This document shows, piece after piece, positions 32,401-47,400 of a stretch of 64,000 nucleotides of DNA (positions within the stretch are counted from its first letter, which is position 1; the number at the start of each line of letters is the position of its first letter). The position numbers and the translations under genes were made by a program. Source of the stretch: Sinonovacula constricta (lineage: Eukaryota; Mollusca; Bivalvia; Cardiida; Solecurtidae); NCBI GenBank assembly GCA_007844125.1, contig CM017567.1, positions 46,345,778 through 46,409,777 on the forward strand. Reading direction: 5' to 3'. The notes beneath the pieces are model-generated. The model worked only from the letters and a program-made list of their open reading frames with translations. It did no database searches and was not told the DNA's origin.

Positions 32401-35400
32401 GAGTGTTGTTTTTTTTAATGCATCACCAATTTGCTTCTGAACTCTCAAGAGGCCTCAATTTTGGTTCAATGTTTTGTTGGAATGAAATCTTTGAGGAACT
32501 TGAAACTAGTCAAAAGGTAAGTCACCGGATCCAATTGTAAAAAACAACAACTTACAAACGCCATATGCTAGCAAGATTTATGTCAGCAAAACATGGTCCG
32601 AATGTTTGTCTATGAAATCTCTTGGAACAGTTGTAGAACTGTCATTTAGGATTAAAAAAAGTCACTGGAATAAATATTGAGAAAAACATTGTCACCATCT
32701 TAAAACTTGGTCAGAATGTTTGTCTGCATGAAATTTTGGATAAGTCAAAACTGGGACATGATCAGTCGAAAGTCATGAGGTCAAATTAGTGAAGACCCTC
32801 TCAGCCATTTTTGTCAAATCTTTGCTTTGTAATTTCACTTTATGCCAAAGACTTGGTTGTGCATATTTTGTCCTTGCTGGACCGGACCTGGTTGTGCCAT
32901 TAGTAGAGCATAGTGAGGCCTCTGGTTCAAACCTGGACTGCAATACCAGTCATTAAACATAAGTGGTATAGAGCCCTTGCCCTTGCCAGCAAATGAAGTG
33001 GTTGGCTCTGTGACTGTCAGCCCAGGACCATATCTGCTTCAAGTGGATGCCGTTTCCACATAACTGAAAGGTTATTGGTGCGACAATATACCCTAACAGA
33101 ACATTAAGTCTTGCAGTTAGATTTTTTAAAGCCAACTGAATGCCATTGTCTTGAGGTGAGTGATTTAGTATCATTATTGTTATTTACTATTTCATTATTA
33201 TTTTTCTCTTACAGTTATTTATTTATAAATTTATATTCATAAAAAACTTATTGTTTATTTTCAGTCTGACAACATAGTGTTCCGAGATCGGAAGCTAAAT
33301 ATTGGCCCAGCCATTCGAAAGCAGGTTTGTTTTGCACTTGGCTCTGTACATTTTGATATCTTGTCATTCTCTCTTTCTTTTATTTTAACAAAAAAGTTGG
33401 CTTAACCTCTTCCTTTTGAAGTTTTCATCAATTGTTCTTTCATTTTCTTTGTGAGCAGAGAGTATATTTGCTCAAAAGAAATTTGCTACATTCTTTTCTT
33501 TATCTTCTCTATTGATTAATGCCAAAGAATCAGTATTGAAAATAGGATTATGTGGCAACAGTTTAATTTTTTCTTTTTAAATTTCATTCATGAAAGACAT
33601 AGCAGGGCTTTTTCAGGGGGTTTTGGGGGGAAAAGGCCCCAGCCTTAATTGGGAATTTTTGGTGCGGTAAATAGTCAAATGGGGGTGGGGGGGGGGGGGG
33701 TATCGACAAATCAAACCAATTGGGAAATTTCAACATTTGTTTTTCTGCATTAAAGCTAAATCTGCCTTGCTTTTGTGTCCCTGAAAGTGTTACAGAGCTC
33801 TTCCAGAGTTTGTTCAGAAAGCTCTGCAAGGCCTTCAATGCAGATTCTCATTAAATTGGAGAGTTTTTCCTGGCCAAGGGAGCTTCTCAAAGAAGTGCAT
33901 AGTAGGTTTATGTGCTGAACCCTCTCTCCACAGCTTCTTTGTTGTATGGTATTATGGTCATCATCTACAGAAGTTGGTAGATTCTAGATGACGTAGTACT
34001 TACTATTGTACGACATTTTTCGTCACTATATTTAGCGGGTCAGTATAAAAGCCCGTACTGTATGTACCGTTTTTGCTTCGTAACTCCTTTCAGTTTGATA
34101 CGCAGTCAGGCGAAAATACTTTTGTTTATGAAATAAAAAATTCTGTTAATTTTCAAACCATATATTGATTACAATGTTATCTGTAATGGCTCCATGACGC
34201 ATCTTCAACCTGCGTTACAGTATACGGCTGGGTACGAGTCTATGTTTTCACCGGTTACATTCATACATAAATTCACAGAAAATAGTTTTTCACAGATCAC
34301 CGATCAAAAGTAAACAAACGATTTGCTTATTGGAAAAGTCTTGATTTCATGGTTTCTTGGTTATTTATTTTTTAAAGGTAAAAGGCATTTCGGTTCAAAT
34401 GGGAATTAATTTGAGATTGGGAAAAAAAATTCTTGAAATTGGGAAAAATGGTCGCTATTTGGCTTGGGAATATGGCCGAATATTGGCCCTGTGAGACAAG
34501 CTGAAAAAGCCCTGCAGAGACACAGAGTAAATTTACCTTCTCAATCTTTTATTACCATAACAGATATACTGTCTTCTGACTTGGTGACTGGGTCTGCCAA
34601 TTTTGGGCAAATTAAATGCTCTCTACTGCTATTTTTAAACATGTTAAGGATTGTTGCAAGATGATAGTTATAGTTACATGGGAATATATACCTGCGACAT
34701 TATATTGCTGTGCATCCAGTGGTTAAAATGCATGTTCTTTTTCTTTCAAACTATGTACTCTGTTACTGCCCCTGTACCATGAACTGTTTTAATACTCAAC
34801 TAGATTTTTTTTTTTTTTAAGCACATTGATCATTTATGCCCCATTTTATCATATGGTTGCTTAAAATACCATCTCCTTTCAGAAACTTTTTGATGGTAAT
34901 TAGATGAGGTATAAAAATAATTCTTTAAGATTGTGATATTATTATTTAGAACATATTCTTCCTTAAGTGGCTAAAGCTATTCTAGTTATAGGCTTACAAA
35001 TGGCCGTTTTAAAGTGTTGTTTTCTGTTTTATTAAACTAATATGTTGTGTTATGCTTCACAGTTGTAGAAATGATTCTGTTTTTAGGGAAATGGACTTGT
35101 ACAAGATGTAAAATATACATCATTTGTTCTAGTTGTACCTTACAATGTTTCCATTAAACTGTGTTGACCTATCTGCATTTCATGGTGATAATGTTTAAAA
35201 ATGTGCGGTACATTTTAAAAAAAAACTGTTTACGGGCAGTTCAGTGATGATTTTGTCAATCTTAACTTGCTAACTTAAATGTAAGCATTAGAAATTGAAT
35301 ACCAGCCTAAATTGTGCAATTTCAGACGTCGGCTTGCGGATCGGGAGGTCGTGGGTTCGATCCCCGGCCGGGTCATACCAAAGACTTTAAAGTTGGTAGT

Positions 35401-38400
35401 AGTGGCTTCCCTCCTAACGCTCGGGGCTAAGGGGACAGCATTACGCCTGACTCGTCGGTGTCAGTATAATGGACCGGCCGGGTTCAGTCCCTGGGCACCT
35501 CATAAGTGCCCCTGTGCTATAATGATAGACATGTCGCTGCGCAGTATCGGTCAAAATCCCGGCTAATCCCAATTTCAGATTTAACTGATTAAGCTCTGGT
35601 CTCATAAGAACTTAGTTTACTAGGAATGAAGTTAGGTCAACATTTTTCTATGCAAGTGATCACATGCATGACAAGTAAACAAATGTTTTATCTAACACTT
35701 TCTTTCTTTCCCATTTCATTTACAGCAAGTTTTGTCGAGGGCATTTGGTAAGCCGCTTCACTTTATACTATCTCTCCATTTAATTTTAAATTTATCTAAG
35801 CATTCTTACAGACGAAACTGCAAAGATTTTTTTTTTCTCAAGATTGTTTGCAAATTATTGTTAGGAAATAACTGGCCTGTAAGGATTTATTTTCTACAAG
35901 AAACAACAAACTTCTCTATTTGTGAAGCTGCAAAGAGTATGCATGCATATGAAAGCTGATGTGCATTTTACAGAACTGGTTTCTTGAAGCTTTGGTGTGT
36001 GCATGTTTTGATTGCATGTGTGCTTTGAGTTTTGTTTAAGTACTTAAAGTAACTATTTATATTGTATTTTTGTTTAATTTAAGACAACTATTTTAAACTT
36101 TCTGAATAATACTATTTTTAGCGTTGTGCTCAAGGGGAGCTTTTGTGATACCGCTTCGTCCGTTGTCCGGCGTCAATATTTACCTTTTGAACACACTAGA
36201 AGCCACAATTTTTATCCAATCTTTATCAAACTTGGTCAGAATGTTTGCATGAAATCTTGGATGAGTTCATTATTGGGTCACCTGGGGTCAAAAAATAGGT
36301 CACTAGGTCAAATTTTAGGAAAAACTTGTGAACACACTAGAGACAACATTTATAGCCCAATCTTCACCAAACTTGGTCAGAATGTTTGTCTACATAAAAT
36401 CTTGGATGAGTTCGTAACTGGGTCACGTGGGGTCAAAAAGAAGGTCACTAGGTCAAATCTTAGAAAAAGCTTGTGAACACACTAGAGGCCACATTTATAG
36501 CCCAATCTTCACCAAACTTGGTCAGAATGTTTGTCTACATGAAATCTTGGATGAGTTCATAACTGGGTCATGTGGGGTCAAAAAGTAGGTCACTAGGTCA
36601 AATTTTAGAAAAAAGCTTGTGAACACACTAGAGGCCACATTTATAGCCCAGTCTTCACCAAACTTGGTCAGAATGTTTGTCTCCATGAAATCTTGGATGA
36701 GTTCGTAACTGGGTCACGTGGGGTCAAAAAGTAGGTCACTAGGTCAAATCTTAGAAAAAGCTTGTGAACACACTAGAGGCCACATTTATAGCCCAATCTT
36801 CGCCAAACTTGGTCAGAATGTTTGTCTACATGAAATCTTGGATGAGTTCGTAACTGGGTCACGTGGGGTCAAAAAGTAGGTCACTAGGTCAAAACTTCGA
36901 AAAAGCTTGTGAACTCACTAGAGGCCACATTTATAGCCCAATCTTCGCCAAACTTGGTCAGAATGTTTGTCTACATAAAATCTTGGATGAGTTCGTAACT
37001 GGGTCACGTGGGGTCAAAAAGTAGGTCACTAGGTCAAATCTTAGAAAAAGCTTGTGAACACACTAGAGGCCACATTTATAGCCCAATCTTCGCCAAACTT
37101 GGTCAGAATGTTTGTCTACATGAAATCTTGGATGAGTTCGTAACTGGGTCACGTGGGGTCAAAAAGTAGGTCACTAGGTCAAAACTTCGAAAAAGCTTGT
37201 GAACACACTAGAGGCCACATTTATAGCCCAATCTTCACCAAACTTGGTCAGAATGTTTGTCTGCATGAAATCTTGGATGAATTTGTAACTGGGTCACGTG
37301 GGGTCAAAAAGTAGGTCACTAGGTCAAATCTTAGACAAAGCTTGTGAACACATTAGAGGCCACATTTATAGCCCAATCTTCACCAAACTTGGTCAGAATG
37401 TTTGTCTGCATGAAATCTCGGATGAGTTCGTAACTGGGTCACGTGGGGTCAAAAAGTAGGTCACAAGGTCAAATCTTAGAAAAAGCTTGTAAACACACTA
37501 GAGGCCCTATTTATAGGCCAATCTTCATCAAACTTGGTCAGAATGTTTGTCTACATGAAAACTTGGATGAGTTCGTTATTGGGTCTTGTGGGGTCATAAA
37601 GTAGGTCACTAGGTCAAATTTTAGAAAAAGCTTGTGAAAACACTTAAGAGGCTACATTGGTCCCCAATCTTCACCAAACTTGACCATCATGTTTGCCAGT
37701 ATGAAATCTTACATATGTTTTGAAGTGAGTCATGTGGATTCAGTAGATTACTTGGTAAAATTCTAGAAAATGTTATTAACCCAGTGGCCACACTAATGGT
37801 CCAATCTTCACCAAAGATTTCTAAAGTAAATAACTCTTAATTACTTAATGCCAGATTTGAGCCTACGTAAAGCCTGTGTCATCAGGTGAGCGATTAAGGG
37901 CCATCATGGCCTTTTGTTTAAAGAAAACAAAGAAAGTATCATGTAAAGTTGTTTTACTAAGGGGTTCTTAATGTTCTTTCTAGCGGTTATAAACATGGCA
38001 GTATTGGGTCCTGCTGTAGGGGAAAAAAAATTTTTTACAATGTGTATGTAACACAATAAAACAACAAGTACTTCTATGACATTTGTTCCTGCCAACTGGG
38101 TTTAATTTCAGCTTCTATTTCTCTTTTTTTTAAATGGCTCATCATTTGGCACACAATCTCTCCTGGTTTTTCTTTTCTTTATGATAGTGATATGTGTGCC
38201 ATTGTGGTCACATTTCCTCTAACATGTTGTTTTTATTTATTTATTTTTTCAGATGTGAACATATAATCAGCATGTAAATCCCTCACATATAACATCATTT
38301 TTTCCCTATATTTTTACATCATTTCTTCATAGACTAGGATAGCACCTTTTTAACTTCCTGTTAACTCAATTACATTAAATGCTTTACAGATGACCTTTGA

Positions 38401-41400
38401 CATGTCCTTTGTTCTATAGTCTCAAGTTTTTTATTATAGGATATCTTGACAATTGTGCACATCATTGTGTTGATGCGACTCGTCCTTTATACATACAAAT
38501 AATGGGCATATTGGTTGAATATTTGAGGAAGTGGGCAGGGGTGGAAAAGTGTTTCTGAAAGATGTTGACAAAATTTTAACGGACTGCTGTAAACCTATAA
38601 ATAACTTTACTACTGTTTGCATCCCCATACCAGTTTGGTCTAGAAGGCTGAGTCATCCAATTAAATCTGTGTAAAGTTTTAATAACAACTGTTGTTGTTT
38701 ATTCTTTGATAATAATTATATGGATTTATTGTCCAGTGCTACAAGCGTATGAGGTTTCGTCAGTAAGAAGTCGCTTTTTCTGTGTAGCATGGCACATAGG
38801 GCTCCCCTCTCTGCAAATCATCTTACATAAAGGTCATTCCTTGTAAATTGCTGCACATGCTATATACTTGTAGCTCAGCCATTACTGCTTTTTCAAACTT
38901 CTTAACTTTTTTTGCATAAAATACTCCCGACTTTGAGAAGCATAGATAATGATGAGTGAAAAGCACATGATTGAAAAATTTAGCCTATCTAATGCTTGAA
39001 CTTATTCCCATTTAATTTGTTAAATCAACAGTATTGATCATATATTTCACTAATATTTGTAATCTAGGAACATGATTTCCTCAGTGTGTACAAATTAGGG
39101 ATGAGACGATACGGTCATCACACAATACGATACATATCGATACGAAGGGAGACGATATGGTTATTTACAATACGATACGGATAATAATTGTAAAAATACA
39201 AACATTCACAATATTCACACCCTTTTACTTATGAACACAACAGAGGAATGCTTCGACTAGTCAGTTTTACAAACACAGTGACAAGGTTCACAAAGGAATT
39301 TCATAAAACAAATCTCTTTGTTAAGTTAAAAAACAATGCACAGTTGAAGTTTTGAATAGGAATGTGAAGAAAATGACTTGTCTTAAGACCTCATTCTATT
39401 TAAAAACTTCTGTATTTACATGTATGGTACATGTAGGACCGTTTCATGGAATGTAATTATTCTAAACAATATAAATGACAATATAGTAAATAGTAAGCAA
39501 TATACAATGTTCTTTGAGATTCTTGAAATTTGACTAGAAAAAGCAAAGTAAAATATGACTAGACTGTGAAATTTTAAACGTTAAAAAACTTTTTTTCAAT
39601 ACTGTAACTGTTGACCATCTTTAACCACTGTTAATGAAGAATAGTCCACTTAAAGGTCTATTTCAACAGGCATTTTACACAAACAATGTTTTAATTATTT
39701 GTGTTACATCTTTTAACATGAAAAAAATGAAAACTAATAATAAAAAATGAAACATTTCCTTTATAAAATATTTTTAAGCAAAAAGAATTTTTGTCAGATA
39801 AGATTAATTAAAAACTGATTCAATTTGTTTTCAACTTTTGCCCGTAATGTCAGTGTACATGCTAGGTATGACTGTGTCAGCAAAGTAACATCTTGTAGGA
39901 ATTGTGTACATTGGGTCCATGATGTTTAGTAGCTGTCTAAAGTAGGGTTTATCCACCACAGACAGTGGTTGTAAGTCACCAACAATAAATTTTCCAATTG
40001 CTGAAGTTATTTTCACTGCCTTTTGTGAATTTGATGGGTAACATTTGTGTTTTTATCAAACAATTCCTTGATAGTTGTTTGAGGCTTATTGACAGTTAGT
40101 GTAACTGTTTTGTCAACAGAACTCGATTTGAGAAGCAGTTGCGGAATACTTTGGTTGGCTTACACGACCTTTTAATTTTGTGTACTCGAACTTATGGTGG
40201 CGCTCTAAATGAAACCACATGTTTTGTGTACCTTTGCAATTTTTTATTTGCTTACGACACAACGTACAGACTGCGTTTTCTCCATCGACACTGCGTTTTC
40301 CATCACTTTCAAATACTGGGTTTAAAAAAAACAACATATTTTTGACGAAACATTGGATGGTCTTGACAATGCAACAAACGCAGGGCAGGAGAATCGCATT
40401 GAACATCAGGTTCAATATCGTTGTTGTTTTCGTCGGCCATGTGTATACCTTGAATACATAGGATGTATTACGGATGATTGTATTGGTTATTTAAAAATAC
40501 ACTAGCCAATCGGTGATCGTTTTACAAACACCCACAGATATTATATTTCTTAAACGAATACGAACAACTCGTCGAATACAAAAATAGAGACAACGTAGTG
40601 ACTTCTCCTGATTGCAAATGTTAAGGTCGTATCGCGATATATCGCGCTGGGCCACGATACGTATCGTGACCCGCCGTATCGATACTGTATCGATATATCG
40701 CCATATCGTCTCATCCCTAGTACAAATGCATTGCTTCTGAGCTCTAACTCTAGTTGTGTATTGTATTTCTTTTATGATTACATTCTTGTGGGTAGAAACA
40801 TTGGGAGAGAAAATACCATTTGATGCTCACCCTTTCTCATTCAACTGTTGAAATGCAGTTTTGCCGATATCACGATTGTCTGACCCGATAGATATCGGTA
40901 TGCCATTGCTGTACCAATATTTTTACTTATTTTTCATTTCAAAGGTAAACCTAGATTTATTTTCTTCAAAAGATTGCACTATTTTAATACCCACATATCT
41001 TTATAATGAACTATTTATCTGGAGCTTCTTTGTATCAAGTACTAGGTAAGATCAGTATTTATCAACAAGCAGTTTCAGCCGCTACATCATATTTCTCCTT
41101 TGCGAATTTCCCAATGATCTTTTTTTAGCTGCAGGACAGTCTGATTAATAGGCTAAATTTTAGTTTTCTGTAACGGTGCGGTAATACCGCCATTCTTTTC
41201 ACTGTTAATTGTTTTCATTACTCGATAAAGAATTATTAACTACAGACAGCTTTTTTAGCTCACCTGAGCACAACGTGCTCAAGGGGAGCTTTTGTGATAC
41301 CGCTTCGTCCGGCGTTCGTCGTTCGTCGTCCGTCGTCAACATTTACCTTGTGAACACACTAGAGGCCACAATTTTTATCCAATCTTCATCAAACTTGGTC

Positions 41401-44400
41401 AGAATGTTTGTCTGCATGAAATCTTGGATGAGTTCATTATTGGGTCACCTGGGGTCAAAAAGTAGGTCACGAGGTCAAATTTTAGGAAAAACTTGTGAAC
41501 ACACTAGAGACCACATTTATTGCCCAATCTTCACCAAACTTGGTCAGAATGTTTGTCTGCATGAAATCTTGGATGAGTTCGTAACTGGGTCACGTGGGGT
41601 CAAAAAGTAGGTCACTAGGTCAAATCTTAGAAAAAGCTTGTGAACACACTAGAGGTCACATTTATAGCCCAATCTTCACCAAACTTGGTCAGAATGTTTG
41701 TCTGCATGAAATCTTGGATGAGTTCGTAACTGGGTCACGTGGGGTCAAAAAGTAGGTCACAAGGTCAAATCTTAAAAAAAAGCTTGTGAACACACTAGAG
41801 GCCCTATTTATAGGCCAATCTTCATCAAACTTGGTCAGAATGTTTGTCTGCATGAAATCTTGGATGAGTTCGTAACTGGGTCACGTGGGGTCAAAAAGTA
41901 GGTCACTAGGTCAAATCTTAGAAAAAGCTTGTGAACACACTAGAGGCCACATTTATAGCCCAATCTTCACCAAACTTGGTCAGAATGTTTGTCTGCATGA
42001 AATCTTGGATGAGTTCGTAACTGGGTCACGTGGGGTCAAAAGTAGGTCACTAGGTCAAATCTTAGAAAAAGCTTGTGAACACACTAGAGGCCCTATTTAT
42101 AGGCCAATCTTCATCAAACTTGGTCAGAATGTTTGTCTGCATGAAATCTTGGATGAGTTCGTAACTGGGTCACGTGGGGTCAAAAAGTAGGTCACTAGGT
42201 CAAATCTTAGAAAAAGCTTGTGAACACACTAGAGGCCACATTTATAGCCCAATCTTCACCAAACTTGGTCAGAATGTTTGTCTGCATGAAATTTCAGATG
42301 AGTTCGTAACTGGGTCACGTTGGGTCAAAAAGTAGGTCACAAGGTCAAATCTTAGAAAAAGCTTGTGAACACACTAGAGGCCCTATTTATAGGCCAATCT
42401 TCATCAAACTTGGTCAGAATGTTTGTCTACATAATATCTTGGATGAGTTCGTTATTGGGTCTCGTGGGGTCATAAAGTAGGTCACTAGGTCAAATTTTAG
42501 AAAAAGCTTGTGAAAACACTTAAGAGGCTACATTGATGGCCCAGTCTTTACCAAACTTGACCATCATGTTTGCCAGTATGAAATTTTACATATGTTTTGA
42601 AGTGAGTCATGTGGATTCAGTAGGTTACTTGGTAAAATTCTAGAAAATGTTATCAACCCAGTGGCCACACTAATGGTCCAATCTTCACCAAAGATTTCTA
42701 AAGTAAATGACTCTCAATTACTTAATGCCAGATTTGAGCCTACGTAAAGCCTGTGTCATCAGGTGAGCGATTAAGGGCCATCATGGCCCTCTTGTTTAAA
42801 TTAATATGATCTTTAATATCATTCATAATACATTTTATGTTGTTCAAAAATGAGATAATATGGACAATAAAACTGCTATATGTATTGCAATAAGCCCAAG
42901 GGTATTACAATATATCGCAATATGAAATTTATTGTGATGCATAACACTAATAAGAATATGAATAATTATTTCCAGTTTCATCTTTCTTTTATGCTTAAAA
43001 CACTTTTGAAACACATGTTAATGATTGTTTAGTTCACTCTTTTTGTCGGTTCTTTTCATTTCATATCATCCCCTGTCCCATTTGATGTTGCTCAAACTTT
43101 ACTAGATTGTAAATGCATTGATAATTAATAATAACATGCCTAATCATATTGTATAGAATAGAATTTATAACTTAGTATAATAGACAGAAATACATGACTT
43201 AGAACTGCATCCTTGACTGGCTTTCCTGTGATAAAATAAAATGGAAAATGTTGCATTAAGTAGCTGCTTGTAGTTTCTTGGATGTAGAAATATAATATTA
43301 TTGTATGGCTGTACCGTACAAGTAAAATAATAACTACTCTGGTGTTTTTGTGTGCTTGGCTTTTATTCACAAGTGGTTAGAAATACCTTTAGAAAAAACG
43401 CTGAGGCCTAGAACAATAACTGGTGCCTAAGCCAGTGGAAAAAAACAATTCTTGCATGAAATGCTATGAAAGTAAAATGAGGGAAATTGAGTAATAACAT
43501 GTGCACTTGGTAAAAGATTGATTTGAGAAGTGTAATAAATGATGACAATTTGTACTTTTTATACCAGTTTCCATATTTAACCTTCAAACTATGTATTGTA
43601 GATTCTCATTAGAAATAGATGACATTACCAACAATACAAGGATTGAAGGCAAAATAACATAATTGGATTAGAATTACAGAATATATTGCGAGAGAGTCAT
43701 ATTTGGTCCTCTAAATTGTAGCTTTTGTATTATGCTCTATTTCCGTGGCATGAAAAGATTGATGTTCTCATGATCGCATTTCAGATTCCCCCTCGTCACC
43801 CACTGTAATGTTCTCTAATGGTGTCCCGTACACCTATCAGAATGGCATGGCAATATTTGCATCTCCAGAGGCAGGCTATGCGGGCATCCAACCAGCTCAG
43901 GTGCGTCTCTTGAAGGTGGTATCCTTTATTCTATGTGTGCATTTACCGTATGATTTATCATTTAAACCATTAGTCCATATTATGGCATGTTGTGTGTTTT
44001 ATTGAGGGACAAACCTCTTTTATTACTGGTATATCCTTAAGTTATTACTTATTTAAAAGTCGAGATTTTTCTGTTATATTTCAAATGACCAAAATCAGAT
44101 GTGCAGTTGAAGAAGTAATTCTTGGTCAGTTTTATCAGATTATACAAAAGAGAAAAAAGTTATTGTGTTTTTACTTACCGTAAAGTTTTATAGATAAGAC
44201 GCAGTTTTTTGTCCCAAATTATGATAAAAAAGTGGGGGATGCGTCTTATCCATGCGAACTTAAGTTTTCCCCTTTTTTCCCAGACCAAAATTGACCCTTA
44301 GACTAATCCGACGGCAGAGAATATCGCCGATAGTATCGGCTGTAGACAACTGTATTGTGCTATATTAAGGGAAAAGTTACGTTGTTTTTACCTAAATTTT

Positions 44401-47400
44401 GACATTAAACATAAGAAATGACGTTTGAATTTGTTTCTGTTTTAATAAAAACAACAATATGCAATAAATATTTGCATTAATATCAATTTATTCTATCAAA
44501 ATCGGCAAAGTTTCATAATCCGGAAACGGTTATTGGGTTTTAGTGGAACAGGCATATTCATTGACGACGCTGCTATTATCATCGTCTAAGTAATAATGGT
44601 ATTATTCAATTGATCAATTTTGATTTGAAATTTGTTTTATTTTGAATGTTAACTACGAATAAATTTTAAGTTAAAATTAAAACCCACTTAACAACAATAA
44701 AATGTGCAGACAAGTTTTCACACCTCTTTATGTTAATAGATCGTCCATCATCGGTAAGTAATTACAAAGGTGCATAGAACTAATTTGTTGGTAAGCGGTC
44801 ACTTAAATATCATGGTGTGAAAATGAACAATTAAAAGCCTTTAGTTGTTATTTTAAATGTCATTCGTGTGTTTGTCCCATGTGTCGAGAACTTAATTATA
44901 GGCCGAGAACTTAATTGTTTTCATGACATGCTGCCGCGTGAAACAGGATGTTCTCTCATGTGTAGGGCTGGGATAGCTGCGAGAATATCCTGTCTGGCGT
45001 GTAAACGATATACTGGGGTAGAGTGTCATAACGTAACACAATACACACGGTCTCACTAGGCAAACAGTCGCGACGTATTATTCAAGACAATAGAGAATAA
45101 TGAGCACTCGGCGCAAACACCGATTTACGGAACAATTGGAACATGTTTCGTTGAGTCAAATCGAGCGATGCGGCGACGCGGGAATTTCGTAATGGCGGCC
45201 AGATGGATAATCTAATCGGGGATGCGTCTTGTCTTTGATTCTAGACCTCGAAGCGGGGGTGCGTCTAATCTATGTGTGCGTCTTATCTATAAAACTTTAG
45301 GGTATGTGAATTTTTATTTAATGAATAGCTTTCTGGGTAGAATTAGAGCACAAGTCTTAAATACTTGGTGTAAGATGAGTAATGGTCTCTTGTCCCAAAA
45401 AATACTGCTTGTTTTGGATCTCTTGGCAAATCTTCGGACCACGTCATCCTTTATTACTCGGACCATGGATGAATTGTAGTCTACTAGTAGTTCATTTATA
45501 TATGTACACTTTCCATGAGCATCTGCTTGACTGGCTCAGAAACCCTGTTAGTGGCGTATAATCCCCATACTAAGTCCTGGGTTCGAACTAAGACGCAATG
45601 TACTAAATTTAACTCAAAAAATGGTTGTGGTATATCTTCTTTGCTTATCCTCAAACCAATGTAGGGGTTATTTTACGTCCTTCCTGGATTTCGAAAGTTG
45701 AAGCATACCAGAGATCTAAAAAAAAAAGTTTGGAAAGAAAATTCGGAAATTTACTATTTCTAAGAACTATAGTAAATAAAGCCAGAATTTTTTATATTTT
45801 TCATAGATAAAAATCCAAGGTTTTTTTGTAATTGTTAGAAATGTGTTAAACCCAACAAACATTGTGCATGTAACATCCAGTGTTTAATGGTTACGGCAAT
45901 GCGAGTCGGAATTTTAGGGTAAAACCCTATACCTGAGACCTTTTAGTCCTTGGAACAAAAAACTACACATTACTTTAGGTGTTTCTCCCTGACGACTGGT
46001 TCTCCCCATGAAGTGGAAAGAACAACAATGGCAATAGAGCCGTTAAGTGCTCTAATGTCATCTTTGAACATTAATTGGAAGTGGGGTGAGGGAGAATGCT
46101 GGGCTTGTTAACCTTTTGTTCTTCTGTCTTTTCAGCCCCAGACAGCATTGATGGTACCACAGACACCTCCTATGTATGTCCAACCTCAGTATGCCACTTA
46201 CTCAATGCCAACATATGCATCATATAGCCAGGTATGTTTCGACACTCATTACCACATATTCTCCTCACATGGTTGAGTATTTGAGTACCAATTAAAAATT
46301 CATTTACTGTGATATTATTTATCATAGGCCAACAAACATTGAATGTTTTCCTACACGATCCTACTAAAAGCCTGTGTCATCAGGTGAGCTGTTAAGGGCC
46401 AACTTGGCCCTCTTGTTTAAGGTTTATATAGTAATTTTCCTGTGTCCAGTAATAACCCGGGAAGCATCCATCGTTTCTACTGATACCTTGTTTAAAGTTT
46501 ATTTTTTTGCTATTGTACTGTAATTGAAGGCACCATCTGTGCAAAATCAGACCAATTTCTTTCTTAACTCACTTTCAAGATAGAAGTTCCAAGAAATAAT
46601 GTTCCTATGCATGGCTATGTTAAGAAATAAAATGTTTAAAATTTCATATGTTTAAATATATGAACTGATTATCTTTGTTTCTTTTTGCATTTGAATGTCA
46701 TCTTTGTTGACTGTTGTGTATATTTCAGTCTTTGGTGGCAGGACAAAGATACATTCTAAAATCAGGCCTGTTAATCTTTGGAGTAAGACTAGTTCCCAGT
46801 CTGGTTTTCATTGAAGTACTGATAAATGATTAGTTAGATTGTATCTTGATTGTTGAATACTATATACACTTAATGCTGTAATTCTTATGACCAGACATCT
46901 CCGCAATGGGCAACAACAGCGGCGGTGGCTGCAGCAACAGCTAACCAGTGGCGGTACATGACTCAGGTGAGCCACATCTTACTTTGCTTAGTTTACAACC
47001 TTTGAGTTCAGAGGTGATTCAACGGTTCAATGTCTTGAATAGAATTGGCTTTTGGGTATCATCCACCATGATCAGTACCTGGTAAATAGTCTTGTCCACG
47101 AACTAACAAACTAACAACTTCTTTCTGGTCAGGAAACCCATTGGTCCAGAGGCCAAAGCCCTAAAACTAAACCATAGATGCTATATAGACTTCCAACCTT
47201 GCATATTTGACTAATGGGCAGGAGACAGTTGTGGCACTGTCATATCAGGAAGTTGTCCAGTTGATTCGGGTCTTCCCATGTGTATCTGAAAGTTATGAAC
47301 AATAATAGGTTTAGTACATATAAGATGCAAAAAAAAAAAAAAGCAAATAGTTGTAAAGCATTTAAACTTGAGCAAACTAAAGAGTTTGAGAAATTGAATG

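Noticed and set aside
40139..40461. Plus-strand frames across the hAT element
   Set aside because: Antisense to the BED-finger coding sequence.
29618..42796. Regular arrays that might suggest CRISPR
   Set aside because: The period is 145 bp with no conserved short repeat and variable spacer pattern; whole monomers are homologous and the DNA is eukaryotic.
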